NCBI RefSeq assembly: GCF_025997995.1
Contig: NZ_AP026683.1
Coordinates: forward strand, 2,356,501 to 2,420,500
Reading direction: 5' to 3'
Origin: Sediminibacterium sp. TEGAF015
GTDB lineage: Bacteria > Bacteroidota > Bacteroidia > Chitinophagales > Chitinophagaceae
DNA: 64,000 nucleotides
Of the stretch, positions 1 to 7,062 are shown piece after piece (position 1 is the stretch's first letter; each line of letters begins with the position of its first letter). The translations under genes were made by a program, and so were the position numbers. The notes beneath the pieces are model-generated. The model did not search any database and had not been told where the DNA came from. It was given only the letters and a program-made list of their open reading frames with translations.

Positions 1-433
1 TTAAAGATTTGGTAAGTAGGGTAAGCGTTTGAGCATGTATAGAAGTTTCACCGGTTTTGGTAATAAAAGCGTATCCTGTACATCCGATAATATCTCCTAA
101 ATCCAATCCGTGTTTTACAACCGTATCCCAGAACGATTTGTCTTCTTCCGGACAAATTTCATCTCGTTTAACATACAGTTGAATAATGCCTTTGCTGTCC
201 TGAATCTTGATAAAGAAAACTTTTCCTTTATCATTCATGCTCATAATTCTTCCTGCTACACAAAGATTGGTAAACTGATCTTTGTTCTCTTCAGTGTAAT
301 TATTTTTGATATCAACAGAAAAACTGTTGACTGGATACAATGGAGCGGGAAACGGATCAATCCCTGCGGCTTGCAATTTTGCAAGCTTCTCTCTTCTGAT
401 TAATTCTTGTTCTGAAAAATGTACTTCGCTCAT
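1..433 (-). CDS. lysS: Lysyl-tRNA synthetase, class II, N-terminal part (runs off the left edge)
   Basis: Translating the minus strand from the ATG at 433 gives 144 residues with no stop, cut by the window edge. The N-terminus has the class II LysRS helix (RREKLAKLQAAGIDPFP near residue 13), followed by the start of the OB-fold anticodon-binding domain (residues about 55-144: AGRIMSMNDKGKVFFIKIQD, then LYVKRDE and GDIIGCTGYAFITKTGE). The enzyme charges tRNA-Lys in the cytoplasm. The catalytic motifs 1-3 lie outside the window. A promoter and two hairpins precede it (see 460-564), so expression may be controlled by attenuation. The family call is firm because the N-terminal helix and OB-fold are characteristic; class I LysRS is excluded. 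Confidence 0.93.
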   Translation of the reverse strand, partial: MSEVHFSEQELIRREKLAKLQAAGIDPFPAPLYPVNSFSVDIKNNYTEENKDQFTNLCVAGRIMSMNDKGKVFFIKIQDSKGIIQLYVKRDEICPEEDKSFWDTVVKHGLDLGDIIGCTGYAFITKTGETSIHAQTLTLLTKSL

Positions 434-459
434 AAATTGTGTGTTCAAATTGATACAAA

Positions 460-528
460 ACAAAAGTCTCGCAGAAGCGAGACCTTGTATATGGATGGGT
501 TAGTAAGTACAGGGAAACGCATTTCCCT
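460..528 (-). ncRNA. Candidate small RNA or lysS leader with two hairpins and an intrinsic terminator
   Basis: On the minus strand a predicted transcript would start near 526-528 and open with a perfect 7-bp hairpin (AGGGAAA, loop TGCG, TTTCCCT; 511-528). About 27 unpaired bases follow (including ACTTACTAACCC), then a second perfect 7-bp hairpin (GTCTCGC, loop TTCT, GCGAGAC; 466-483) and a T-rich tract TTTTGTTTTG. That end looks like an intrinsic terminator 32 bases before the lysS ATG. The element is either an independent RNA of about 70 nt or a lysS attenuator. I do not recognise a named RNA family. Confidence 0.5.
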
Positions 529-531
529 ACA

Positions 532-564
532 CAATATTAAAAAGACTTTTAACTTATACAAAAA
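532..564 (-). promoter_or_regulatory. Bacteroidota-type promoter for the lysS leader
   Basis: Minus strand: -33 element TTTTTG (559-564), 19-base spacer, -7 element TAATATTG (532-539), one mismatch from TAnnTTTG. The predicted start falls right at the first leader hairpin. Confidence 0.5.
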
Positions 565-872
565 TTTTTTTGAACAATTTTATTAACATTTTAAGCTTAA
601 ATGTGAATTGAGCAAAAAATGTACTGCTTAATAATTTCATTTTTTGGAAGACAATTTTCTTTTTACAATCAAATAATATTTTTTACGATCTTCTGAAACA
701 TTGATGAATAAAGGGTTTCATTAAATCTAATATTTTATGTTTACTTATTAGTTACAATTTGTTTTTCCTTTTTGAACCAGCATTTTGATAGATTTTTCAG
801 TGAACCAATTTCAAAAAAAAATTTTCGGGAAAGCTTGTCTCACTACCTTTATCTCCTTAAAAAATCACTCAA

Positions 873-1820
873 ATGAAGTTTCCATCTCCTGTTTCCGTTT
901 CCTGGATGTCTGGTTTTCTGGATGCAAAAATTGCCGGAAATGTCTATGCAGAAATTTTAGGCATCAATGAAATTCATCGTGTAGAAAAAGGAGATATGGT
1001 CTTTGTTGATCATCCAAAATATTATGATACCTGTTTAAGCAGCGCTGCAGATTTTATAATCATCAATACAGAAGATGTAAAAATTCCAGAAGGCAAAACC
1101 ATTTTTGTTGTTACTGATCCATTTGAATCGTACTTAAAAATTGTACAGCATTTCAGTCCTTTTTTACCGTCAACAAAATCAATTGATGATTCCTTAGTAG
1201 TTGGTGAGAATTCGATAATCATGCCCAATGTATTTATTGGGAAGCATGTAGTTATCGGAAACAACTGTATCATTCATCCGAATGTTACCATACATGATAA
1301 TACAATTATTGGAAATGATGTAATCATACAATCGGGTACAGTAATTGGGGGAGATGCTTTTTATTACAATACCAAGAAGAATCGTCCTGTCTGGTATAAA
1401 AAAATGTTGAGCTGTGGCAATGTTGTTTTAGAAGACTTTGTAGAAATAGGAACCGGCTGTATGATTGACAGGGGAGTTACTGCAGAAACCAGAATTGGTC
1501 AAGGAACCAAACTGGACAATATGGTACATATTGGCCATGATGTAACTGTTGGGAAAAATTGTTTGTTTGCTGCCCAGGTGGGCATCGCCGGCGGAACCGT
1601 TATAGAAGACGGAGTAACTTTATGGGGTCAGGTTGGCGTTAGTAAAACACTCACGATAGGTGCTAATGCAGTTGTCTTGGCACAAAGCGGTGTTCCTTCT
1701 TCTCTGGTGGGTGGCAAAACGTATTTTGGTTATCCTGCGGAAGACGCTTCCATCAAGCGTCGCGAATTGGTATGGATCAAACGAATTCCTGAACTATGGA
1801 AAAAAGTGATGGAATCATAA
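873..1820 (+). CDS. LpxD-like UDP-3-O-acylglucosamine N-acyltransferase paralogue (left-handed beta-helix)
   Basis: A 315-residue protein. The N-terminal domain of about 100 residues is followed by hexapeptide repeats from about 103 to 285 (IGKHVVIGNNCIIHPNVTI and similar), which form a left-handed beta-helix. H222 in GHDV matches the catalytic histidine of LpxD (AHNV in the E. coli enzyme). The C-terminus is a short helix rather than the long trimeric LpxD tail. LpxD adds an amide-linked hydroxyacyl chain to the lipid A precursor in the cytoplasm. Many Bacteroidota carry this second, shorter LpxD-like protein in addition to the one beside lpxC, so its substrate may be another nucleotide sugar. 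No lipid A genes flank it here. It overlaps the convergent SDR gene by 6 bases. Confidence 0.75.
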   Translation: MKFPSPVSVSWMSGFLDAKIAGNVYAEILGINEIHRVEKGDMVFVDHPKYYDTCLSSAADFIIINTEDVKIPEGKTIFVVTDPFESYLKIVQHFSPFLPSTKSIDDSLVVGENSIIMPNVFIGKHVVIGNNCIIHPNVTIHDNTIIGNDVIIQSGTVIGGDAFYYNTKKNRPVWYKKMLSCGNVVLEDFVEIGTGCMIDRGVTAETRIGQGTKLDNMVHIGHDVTVGKNCLFAAQVGIAGGTVIEDGVTLWGQVGVSKTLTIGANAVVLAQSGVPSSLVGGKTYFGYPAEDASIKRRELVWIKRIPELWKKVMES

Positions 1821-2789
1821 TTGATACTTTGCCTTTAATTCGGCACAAATCCTGTCTATGCTTGTTTTGAGCGGGGTATACGAAAAATCCGGAAATGACT
1901 GCAACAGTTTCGTATTGTTAAAAACCACTTTTGCTTGAGCTGTTTTGGCAGTTTCTTTGGTGAGCAATGGGTCTTTTCCCGTAAAATATGCTTTAATCGC
2001 TTCCCATCTCCATACGATTCCAGCCAAGAGGGGGGTTACTTTTTTGTGTGGCGGTTTCTTGTTAAAGCCAGTTGCAATCAACCCAAAAATATCTTTGTAG
2101 CCAGTGTTGTGACCGCTTACAATAAATCGTTCGCCATTTACATCGCTATTCATCAGTAAATACATGGCTTTTACAACATCAAATACATCTACAAAACCGC
2201 TGGTGCCTTCGGTGTACCAGGGAAATTCTTCGTAAGACGATTTGAAAATTCCGGATGATCCTCCATTCCAGTCTCCGCTCCCTAATATAATAACAGGGTT
2301 AACCACAACAACAGACAGCCCCTCACTCATACCTCTCCACACTTCCATTTCGGAGAGATATTTGGTTTTCCCATATTCACTGTTACTCGTTTCAGGAGTC
2401 CAGTTCATTGTTTCATCAATTGGTTTATCTTCTCTGATTCTACCCAATGCTGCTACAGAACTGACAAATAATAATCTTTTTACACCACTGTTAATACAGG
2501 CATTAACCACATTAGCAGTTCCTTCCACATTTGTATGAAACATGGACGCTTTCTTAGCCGGATTAAATGAAACAACAGCAGCACAATGATAAACCTGTTC
2601 TACATTTTGTAAGGACTCTTCCAGTGATACAATATCAAGTATATCTCCCTTTACCCATTCTACCCCTTCTGTATCAGCTATTTTTGGGGGATTGTTTCTG
2701 TATAAAGCCTTAACAGCATTACCTTCCCGGATCAACTTTTGTAATAAGTGTGATCCAACCAGACCGCTTGCACCTGTTACTAGTATCAT
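1815..2789 (-). CDS. NAD(P)-dependent epimerase/dehydratase, extended SDR (dihydroflavonol reductase-like)
   Basis: A 324-residue extended short-chain dehydrogenase. The Rossmann nucleotide-binding motif TGASGLVG is at residues 5-12. The active site has serines near 110-111 (FVSSVAALG) and Y139/K143 (YGKTK). The closest family by sequence style is the dihydroflavonol-4-reductase/NAD-dependent epimerase group, which act on sugar nucleotides, sterols or flavonoid-like ketones; the substrate cannot be told. It is the last gene of a minus-strand SCO1-Fur-SDR operon. Its ATG overlaps the stop of the Fur gene by 4 bases, implying translational coupling. Confidence 0.85.
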   Translation of the reverse strand: MILVTGASGLVGSHLLQKLIREGNAVKALYRNNPPKIADTEGVEWVKGDILDIVSLEESLQNVEQVYHCAAVVSFNPAKKASMFHTNVEGTANVVNACINSGVKRLLFVSSVAALGRIREDKPIDETMNWTPETSNSEYGKTKYLSEMEVWRGMSEGLSVVVVNPVIILGSGDWNGGSSGIFKSSYEEFPWYTEGTSGFVDVFDVVKAMYLLMNSDVNGERFIVSGHNTGYKDIFGLIATGFNKKPPHKKVTPLLAGIVWRWEAIKAYFTGKDPLLTKETAKTAQAKVVFNNTKLLQSFPDFSYTPLKTSIDRICAELKAKYQL

Positions 2790-3205
2790 TGCTCACATTT
2801 ATTACAGGTTCCGCTAATTACTAGATCTGTTTGTTCAGCTTTAAAACCTTTTGGCAATTTTACTTTAGGTACACTTACTTCATCAATACAATAAGTTGTA
2901 CCGCAATCATCACAGATAAAATGAACATGATCATCGTGGTGATGACCTGCTCCGCATTCGTCCTTGCATAAGGCATAGCGAACCGAATTATCTGCGGTTG
3001 GTATAGTATGAATGATTCCTTTTTCTACAAATGTTTGTAAGGTTCTGTAAATAGTAACCCTATCAAACTCATCACTACTTTTTTGTTCAATATCCCCATG
3101 AGCCATTGCATTGCCGGATTCCCAGAAAAGTCCAAGTATTTTTTTTCTGGCTTCTGTAATGCTTAGGTGATTCCTTTTTAATATGTCACTTATTTTATCC
3201 TGCAT
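2786..3205 (-). CDS. Fur-family metal-responsive transcriptional regulator
   Basis: A 139-residue protein. A winged helix spans about residues 10-65 (LSITEARKKILGLF, then RVTIYRTLQTFVEKG with the recognition helix). A metal-binding dimerisation domain follows, with a His-rich stretch GHHHDDHVHF (about 87-96) and two structural-zinc pairs, C98/C101 and C134/C137. The two CxxC pairs fit Fur, Zur and PerR alike, so the metal sensed is uncertain. The gene lies 7 bases after an SCO1 gene and overlaps an SDR gene. A 15-bp palindrome in the divergent promoter region (3917-3931) is a plausible operator, suggesting control of the SCO/MerC pair and autoregulation. Confidence 0.9.
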   Translation of the reverse strand: MQDKISDILKRNHLSITEARKKILGLFWESGNAMAHGDIEQKSSDEFDRVTIYRTLQTFVEKGIIHTIPTADNSVRYALCKDECGAGHHHDDHVHFICDDCGTTYCIDEVSVPKVKLPKGFKAEQTDLVISGTCNKCEQ

Positions 3206-3212
3206 GTTTTCC

Positions 3213-3869
3213 CTAAGGATTATTGTTAAAGATACCGTTTACAAAATTACTGTTGGATGAACGTTCCAGTAATAATTCTTTGATATCTGTCTTCAGTTTT
3301 TCTATCTCATCTTTCTTGAGGCCGTCGTAAATCTGAGAACGCACTTTTCCATCTTTATCTACAAGGGCAAAGAATTGTGTATGAATAAACTGGTCTTCAA
3401 TTTTCTGAACACTGTTTTTGGGGTCATCCAATAAATAAGCAGCTCTGGCCATTTGGTATAAACTATCTTTTCTGCCTGTTACCATCACCCATTTTCTGCT
3501 GTTAATCTGCATGGAATCTGAGTATCTCTTTAATTTCGGAACAGAGTCGGTTTCTGGATCGCAAGTATGAGATAAAATCATAAAATTGGGATCTGACTTA
3601 AAAGTGTCATAAATCTCTTTCATGTTCTTATTCATCTTTGGACAGATTCCCTTACAGCTGGTAAAAAAGTATTCTACAACGGTCACTTTACCCAATAAAT
3701 CACGGTCAGTAAAAGGCAAACCTTCCTGTGTAGTAAATTGGAAAGGTTTTACATAGCTGATTACAGATAATTTTCTTTTCCATTTATCTGTACCTCGGAA
3801 AAGAAAAAAATAAAATCCTGCCAGTAAAATCAGAAAAAATCCTAGGTAGGCCAACACTCTCTTGCTCAT
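3213..3869 (-). CDS. SCO1/SenC/PrrC family copper chaperone (thioredoxin fold)
   Basis: Starting at the ATG at 3869 gives 218 residues. An upstream extension is open but crosses the divergent promoter and is not protein-like. An N-terminal membrane anchor (about residues 5-24) is followed by a periplasmic thioredoxin-like domain. It has the SCO copper site: C72 and C76 (SCKGICP) and H163 (IHTQFF). SCO proteins deliver copper to the CuA site of cytochrome oxidase or act as thiol reductants in the envelope. It is the first gene of an operon with a Fur-family regulator, which fits metal-dependent expression. It is divergent from a MerC-type membrane protein. Confidence 0.92.
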   Translation of the reverse strand: MSKRVLAYLGFFLILLAGFYFFLFRGTDKWKRKLSVISYVKPFQFTTQEGLPFTDRDLLGKVTVVEYFFTSCKGICPKMNKNMKEIYDTFKSDPNFMILSHTCDPETDSVPKLKRYSDSMQINSRKWVMVTGRKDSLYQMARAAYLLDDPKNSVQKIEDQFIHTQFFALVDKDGKVRSQIYDGLKKDEIEKLKTDIKELLLERSSNSNFVNGIFNNNP

Positions 3870-3915
3870 ATGCTTATTTATAGTGTAAAGGTAAGACCAT
3901 TTTACAACAAATATT

Positions 3916-3945
3916 TTGCAACAAAGTTGCATTGATGTAATTTTG
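3916..3945 (+). promoter_or_regulatory. merC promoter with a Fur-family operator between its -33 and -7 elements
   Basis: The -33 TTG is at 3916-3918, followed by a 19-base spacer and the -7 element TAATTTTG (3938-3945), an exact TAnnTTTG. Inside the spacer lies the palindrome TGCAAC-AAA-GTTGCA (3917-3931). A repressor bound here would block the polymerase. The neighbouring Fur-family gene is the obvious candidate. Confidence 0.65.
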
Positions 3946-3951
3946 CAATTG

Positions 3952-4344
3952 ATGAAGATTAAAATCAATTGGGACGCATTGGGAATAGTAGCTTCTGTGG
4001 CATGTGCGATACATTGCGCCCTGCTTCCTCTTTTTTTAAGCAGCCTCCCCTTATTCGGTGTTAATATTATAGAAAATATTCATTTTGAGTATTTCATGAT
4101 TGGCCTAGCATTTATACTGGGTACTTATGCTTTATACCATGGTTTTAAAAAACACCATCACAGCTGGTGGCCGGTTATCTTATTCACGGCAGGCATTCTT
4201 TTACTCATTCTGAAAGTCAACTTTCACCAACTGGAATGGGTCTTACTAATACCTTCTGTTGGATGTATTGTGGTTGCTCACTTCCTCAACTTTAGACTTT
4301 GCAGAAAACATGACCATGCACACAGCGATGATTGTTCTCATTAA
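3952..4344 (+). CDS. MerC-domain inner-membrane protein
   Basis: The ATG at 3952 gives 130 residues. There are four predicted membrane segments. The MerC signature is a cysteine pair in the first helix (C18 and C22, ACAIHCALLP). The C-terminus is His/Asp/Cys-rich (KHDHAHSDDCSH), a likely metal-binding tail. MerC proteins move mercury or other soft or transition metals across the inner membrane; homologues without a mer operon, as here, are of uncertain substrate. The gene is divergent from SCO1/Fur and its promoter contains a Fur-type palindrome. The -7 box ends 6 bases before the ATG, so the message may be leaderless. Confidence 0.85.
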   Translation: MKIKINWDALGIVASVACAIHCALLPLFLSSLPLFGVNIIENIHFEYFMIGLAFILGTYALYHGFKKHHHSWWPVILFTAGILLLILKVNFHQLEWVLLIPSVGCIVVAHFLNFRLCRKHDHAHSDDCSH

Positions 4345-4363
4345 CTGAAAAGGGTTATCTTTA
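4332..4363 (+). promoter_or_regulatory. Promoter of the FIST-kinase-MATE operon
   Basis: TTG (4332-4334), 21-base spacer, TATCTTTA (4356-4363), one base from TAnnTTTG. It overlaps the end of merC; the predicted start is about 15 bases before the FIST ATG. Confidence 0.5.
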
Positions 4364-4382
4364 AGGATAAAGCAATAGGTTA

Positions 4383-5525
4383 ATGAAAACTGCCCAGCTT
4401 CAATATGGTTCGGGGAAATGGATTATTGGTGATTTACCAGAAGATTTTCCTGCTGAAAAAGCACAATTGGTTTTGGTTTTTGGATCTGGAGAACTGGTCA
4501 CCAAAGAAACAATCTTTTCCTCCATTGAAGCGAGGTTTCCCAAAGCAGATATTGTTTCCTGTTCTACATCTGGTGAAATTCTACACAAAGAAGTGTACGA
4601 CGATACGCTGGTAGTTACGGCTATCTATTTTGAAAAAGCAACAACCCAGGCTGTATCAGTAGATATCTCTCAGTCAGTAGATAGCTATGAAACAGGAAAA
4701 ACCCTGATGGGAATGCTAAACCAAGATCAGTTGGTATCTGTATTTGTAATTTCAGAGGGTTCTTTTATCAACGGATCTGAATTGGTGGCTGGTTTTAATT
4801 CAGTAAATACGAATAATATTCCGGTAACCGGCGGTTTGGCTGGTGATGCGGCAAGATTTGCGAAAACGCAGGTTGGATTGAATAGTGCAGCTAAGGAAGG
4901 TACAGTAGTTGCCATTGGATTCTATGGCCAGGGATTATTGGTAGGACATAGTTCCTTTGGGGGATGGGATGAATTTGGTAAAGAGAGAGTGATAACGAGG
5001 TCGGTAAAAAATGTATTGTATGAAATTGACGGACAAAAAGCACTTGATTTATACAAGGAATACCTAGGTCCTTATGTTGATGAGTTACCGGGTTCCGCTT
5101 TATTATTCCCTATTTCATTACGTACAGATGACAGCACGAAGAATCTGGTAAGAACTATTCTGAATGTGAATGAATCGGATGGCTCAATGATATTTGCGGG
5201 AAATATGCCAGAAGGAAGCAAGATGCGATTGATGAAAGTGAACTTTGAAAAAGTAATTAACGGATCATCTGTTGCCGCTATCAATACGGCTTCCATGCAC
5301 GAAAATAATAAAGCCAATCTGGCCATACTAATCAGCTGTGTTGGACGAAAATTGATTTTACAAGACAGAACTTCTGAAGAAGTAGAAGCTGCTCAGAAAG
5401 TATTTGGTGACCACACTACTATTACTGGTTTTTATTCGTATGGTGAGCTCTCGCCTTTTAATCCTGGTTCTAATTGTGAATTGCACAATCAAACCATGAC
5501 CATCACTACATTTACTGAAATATAA
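4383..5525 (+). CDS. FIST domain sensory protein (FIST_N plus FIST_C)
   Basis: A 380-residue soluble protein without signal peptide or membrane segment. The N-terminal half matches FIST_N (LVLVFGSGELV; CSTSGEI; PVTGGLAGD near residues 147-156). The C-terminal half matches FIST_C (DGQKALDLYKEYLG; SCVGRKLIL; GFYSYGELSPF near the end). FIST modules are sensory domains thought to bind small ligands such as amino acids and feed into signalling proteins. The next gene, 11 bases away, is a cytosolic hybrid kinase with no sensory domain, so this protein probably acts as its detached sensor. A MATE exporter completes the operon. Confidence 0.9.
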   Translation: MKTAQLQYGSGKWIIGDLPEDFPAEKAQLVLVFGSGELVTKETIFSSIEARFPKADIVSCSTSGEILHKEVYDDTLVVTAIYFEKATTQAVSVDISQSVDSYETGKTLMGMLNQDQLVSVFVISEGSFINGSELVAGFNSVNTNNIPVTGGLAGDAARFAKTQVGLNSAAKEGTVVAIGFYGQGLLVGHSSFGGWDEFGKERVITRSVKNVLYEIDGQKALDLYKEYLGPYVDELPGSALLFPISLRTDDSTKNLVRTILNVNESDGSMIFAGNMPEGSKMRLMKVNFEKVINGSSVAAINTASMHENNKANLAILISCVGRKLILQDRTSEEVEAAQKVFGDHTTITGFYSYGELSPFNPGSNCELHNQTMTITTFTEI

Positions 5526-5536
5526 CAAAGAGTTCA

Positions 5537-7054
5537 ATGCTATATCATAGCTTATTACAAAAGCAGATTACCCAGTTTCTGAATAGTGCTTTGGAGAGTA
5601 ATCCAGATTTGGCTGATTTTTTGGATGCTATTAATAAAAGTTATAATTCATTTGAGAGAGACAGAAAAATTACTGAACATGCTTTTGATGTGAGCGAAAA
5701 GGAATATCAGCTTGCAACCAAAGATCTACAGACACAAAATGAAATCAGGCAACAATCAATCTATAAGTTAAAACAGGCTATCAAAGCACTGGATCCTGCC
5801 GCACCTCAGGAGTTTGATGAAGACAGTGATGATTTAATTGATATAATATCTTTTCTGGAAAAGCAAATTCTCAAGACAAAACAGCTGGAAGCTGATTTGA
5901 TTTACGCCAAAGATGTTGCCGAAAAAGCAGCACAGGCTAAAAGTGAGTTCTTGTCTGTTATGAGTCATGAAATCAGAACGCCTCTGAATGCAATTATAGG
6001 AACCATCATGCTGCTCCAGTATCAAGATTTAGCACCTGACCAAAAGGAGCTACTGAATGTAATGGAAATTTCTTCAGAGAATCTATTGAGTCTTATTAAT
6101 GATGTGTTAGATTTTAGCAAACTGGAAGAGGGGAAAATCATATTCGCTGAAAGGAATATAAATGTGCTGCATTTTCTGAAGAACATTAAAATGGCCAATC
6201 AGGTCAAGGCAGAAGAAAAGCGGAATAGAATTAAGATTACCTATGACGACGATATACCGGAATTTCTGGTAAGTGATGATGTAAGGCTTGGCCAAATATT
6301 AAACAACCTGATTTCTAATGCAGTAAAATTCACTAAAGACGGAACCATTACTATTAGAGTAGAACTGGTTGCTAATAACAAACAGGATGTCGATTTAATG
6401 TTTTCTATAGAAGACACAGGAATTGGTATTCCAAAAGAAAAACAACACTTGGTATTTGAGCGCTTTACGCAAGCTAATAATAATATAACCAGAGAGTTTG
6501 GCGGATCTGGACTTGGATTAACAATTATCAGAAGATTACTGCAATTGCAGGGTAGTGAAATTTATCTAGAAAGTGAACCTGGTGTGGGTTCTAAGTTTTT
6601 CTTCACCCTTAAATTTAAGAAAAGCAACAGTGAAATCAGGGAGGAAGCAAAACAAAGTGGAACAGAAAACAAACCAGATTTAACAGGGAAAAAAATACTC
6701 TTGGTAGAAGATGTGGAGTTTAACATTATGGTTGCCATGCGAATGTTAAAAAACTGGCATGCGGAAGTGGATCTTGCTGAAAACGGTGCTATTGCAGTGG
6801 AAAAAGTTAAAGAAGAGAAATACGATTTGATACTAATGGATATTCAAATGCCGGTAATGGATGGATATACTGCAACTAGAAACATCAGAATGTTCAATAC
6901 GGAAGTGCCTATCATTGCACTAACAGCTTCTGTTATTACAACTGATATTGAAGCTAAAGCAAAACAGATAGGAATGGATGGCTGTTTGTCTAAACCGTTT
7001 AATCCAAATACGCTTTATACTATCATCATGGACAATATAGTTCCATCAGCATAA
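5537..7054 (+). CDS. Soluble hybrid histidine kinase (coiled coil, HisKA, HATPase, REC)
   Basis: A 505-residue protein with no membrane segment or PAS/GAF domain. Residues 1-130 are helical and probably coiled coil. The HisKA domain follows with H144 (MSHEIRTPLN), then the HATPase domain (N box ILNNLISNAVKF about 254-265; G1 DTGIGI about 293; G2 GGSGLGL about 322). The C-terminal receiver has D435 (LILMDIQMP) and the conserved lysine near 481 (LSKPF). It can phosphorylate its own receiver, but no HPt or output domain is attached; the relay partner is elsewhere (a REC-HPt protein is encoded at 32919). It is co-transcribed with a FIST sensor upstream and a MATE exporter 8 bases downstream. Confidence 0.93.
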   Translation: MLYHSLLQKQITQFLNSALESNPDLADFLDAINKSYNSFERDRKITEHAFDVSEKEYQLATKDLQTQNEIRQQSIYKLKQAIKALDPAAPQEFDEDSDDLIDIISFLEKQILKTKQLEADLIYAKDVAEKAAQAKSEFLSVMSHEIRTPLNAIIGTIMLLQYQDLAPDQKELLNVMEISSENLLSLINDVLDFSKLEEGKIIFAERNINVLHFLKNIKMANQVKAEEKRNRIKITYDDDIPEFLVSDDVRLGQILNNLISNAVKFTKDGTITIRVELVANNKQDVDLMFSIEDTGIGIPKEKQHLVFERFTQANNNITREFGGSGLGLTIIRRLLQLQGSEIYLESEPGVGSKFFFTLKFKKSNSEIREEAKQSGTENKPDLTGKKILLVEDVEFNIMVAMRMLKNWHAEVDLAENGAIAVEKVKEEKYDLILMDIQMPVMDGYTATRNIRMFNTEVPIIALTASVITTDIEAKAKQIGMDGCLSKPFNPNTLYTIIMDNIVPSA

Positions 7055-7062
7055 TCAAACAG

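Larger units (their letters stand above)
434..872. other. Intergenic region between lysS and the LpxD-like gene
   Basis: This 439-base gap holds the lysS promoter and hairpin leader in its left third (460-564). The remainder (about 565-872) is very AT-rich. Short open frames there have no protein-like composition. I see no convincing TAnnTTTG promoter for the rightward gene at 873. Confidence 0.6.

Noticed and set aside
873..970. Alternative starts and frames around the LpxD-like gene start (from 785)
   Set aside because: The 785 frame is short, has no protein-like pattern and simply overlaps the real N-terminus in another frame.
3870..3968. Upstream extension of the SCO1 protein to an ATG at 3968
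   Set aside because: It crosses the merC promoter and operator and would place 33 odd residues before a normal membrane anchor.
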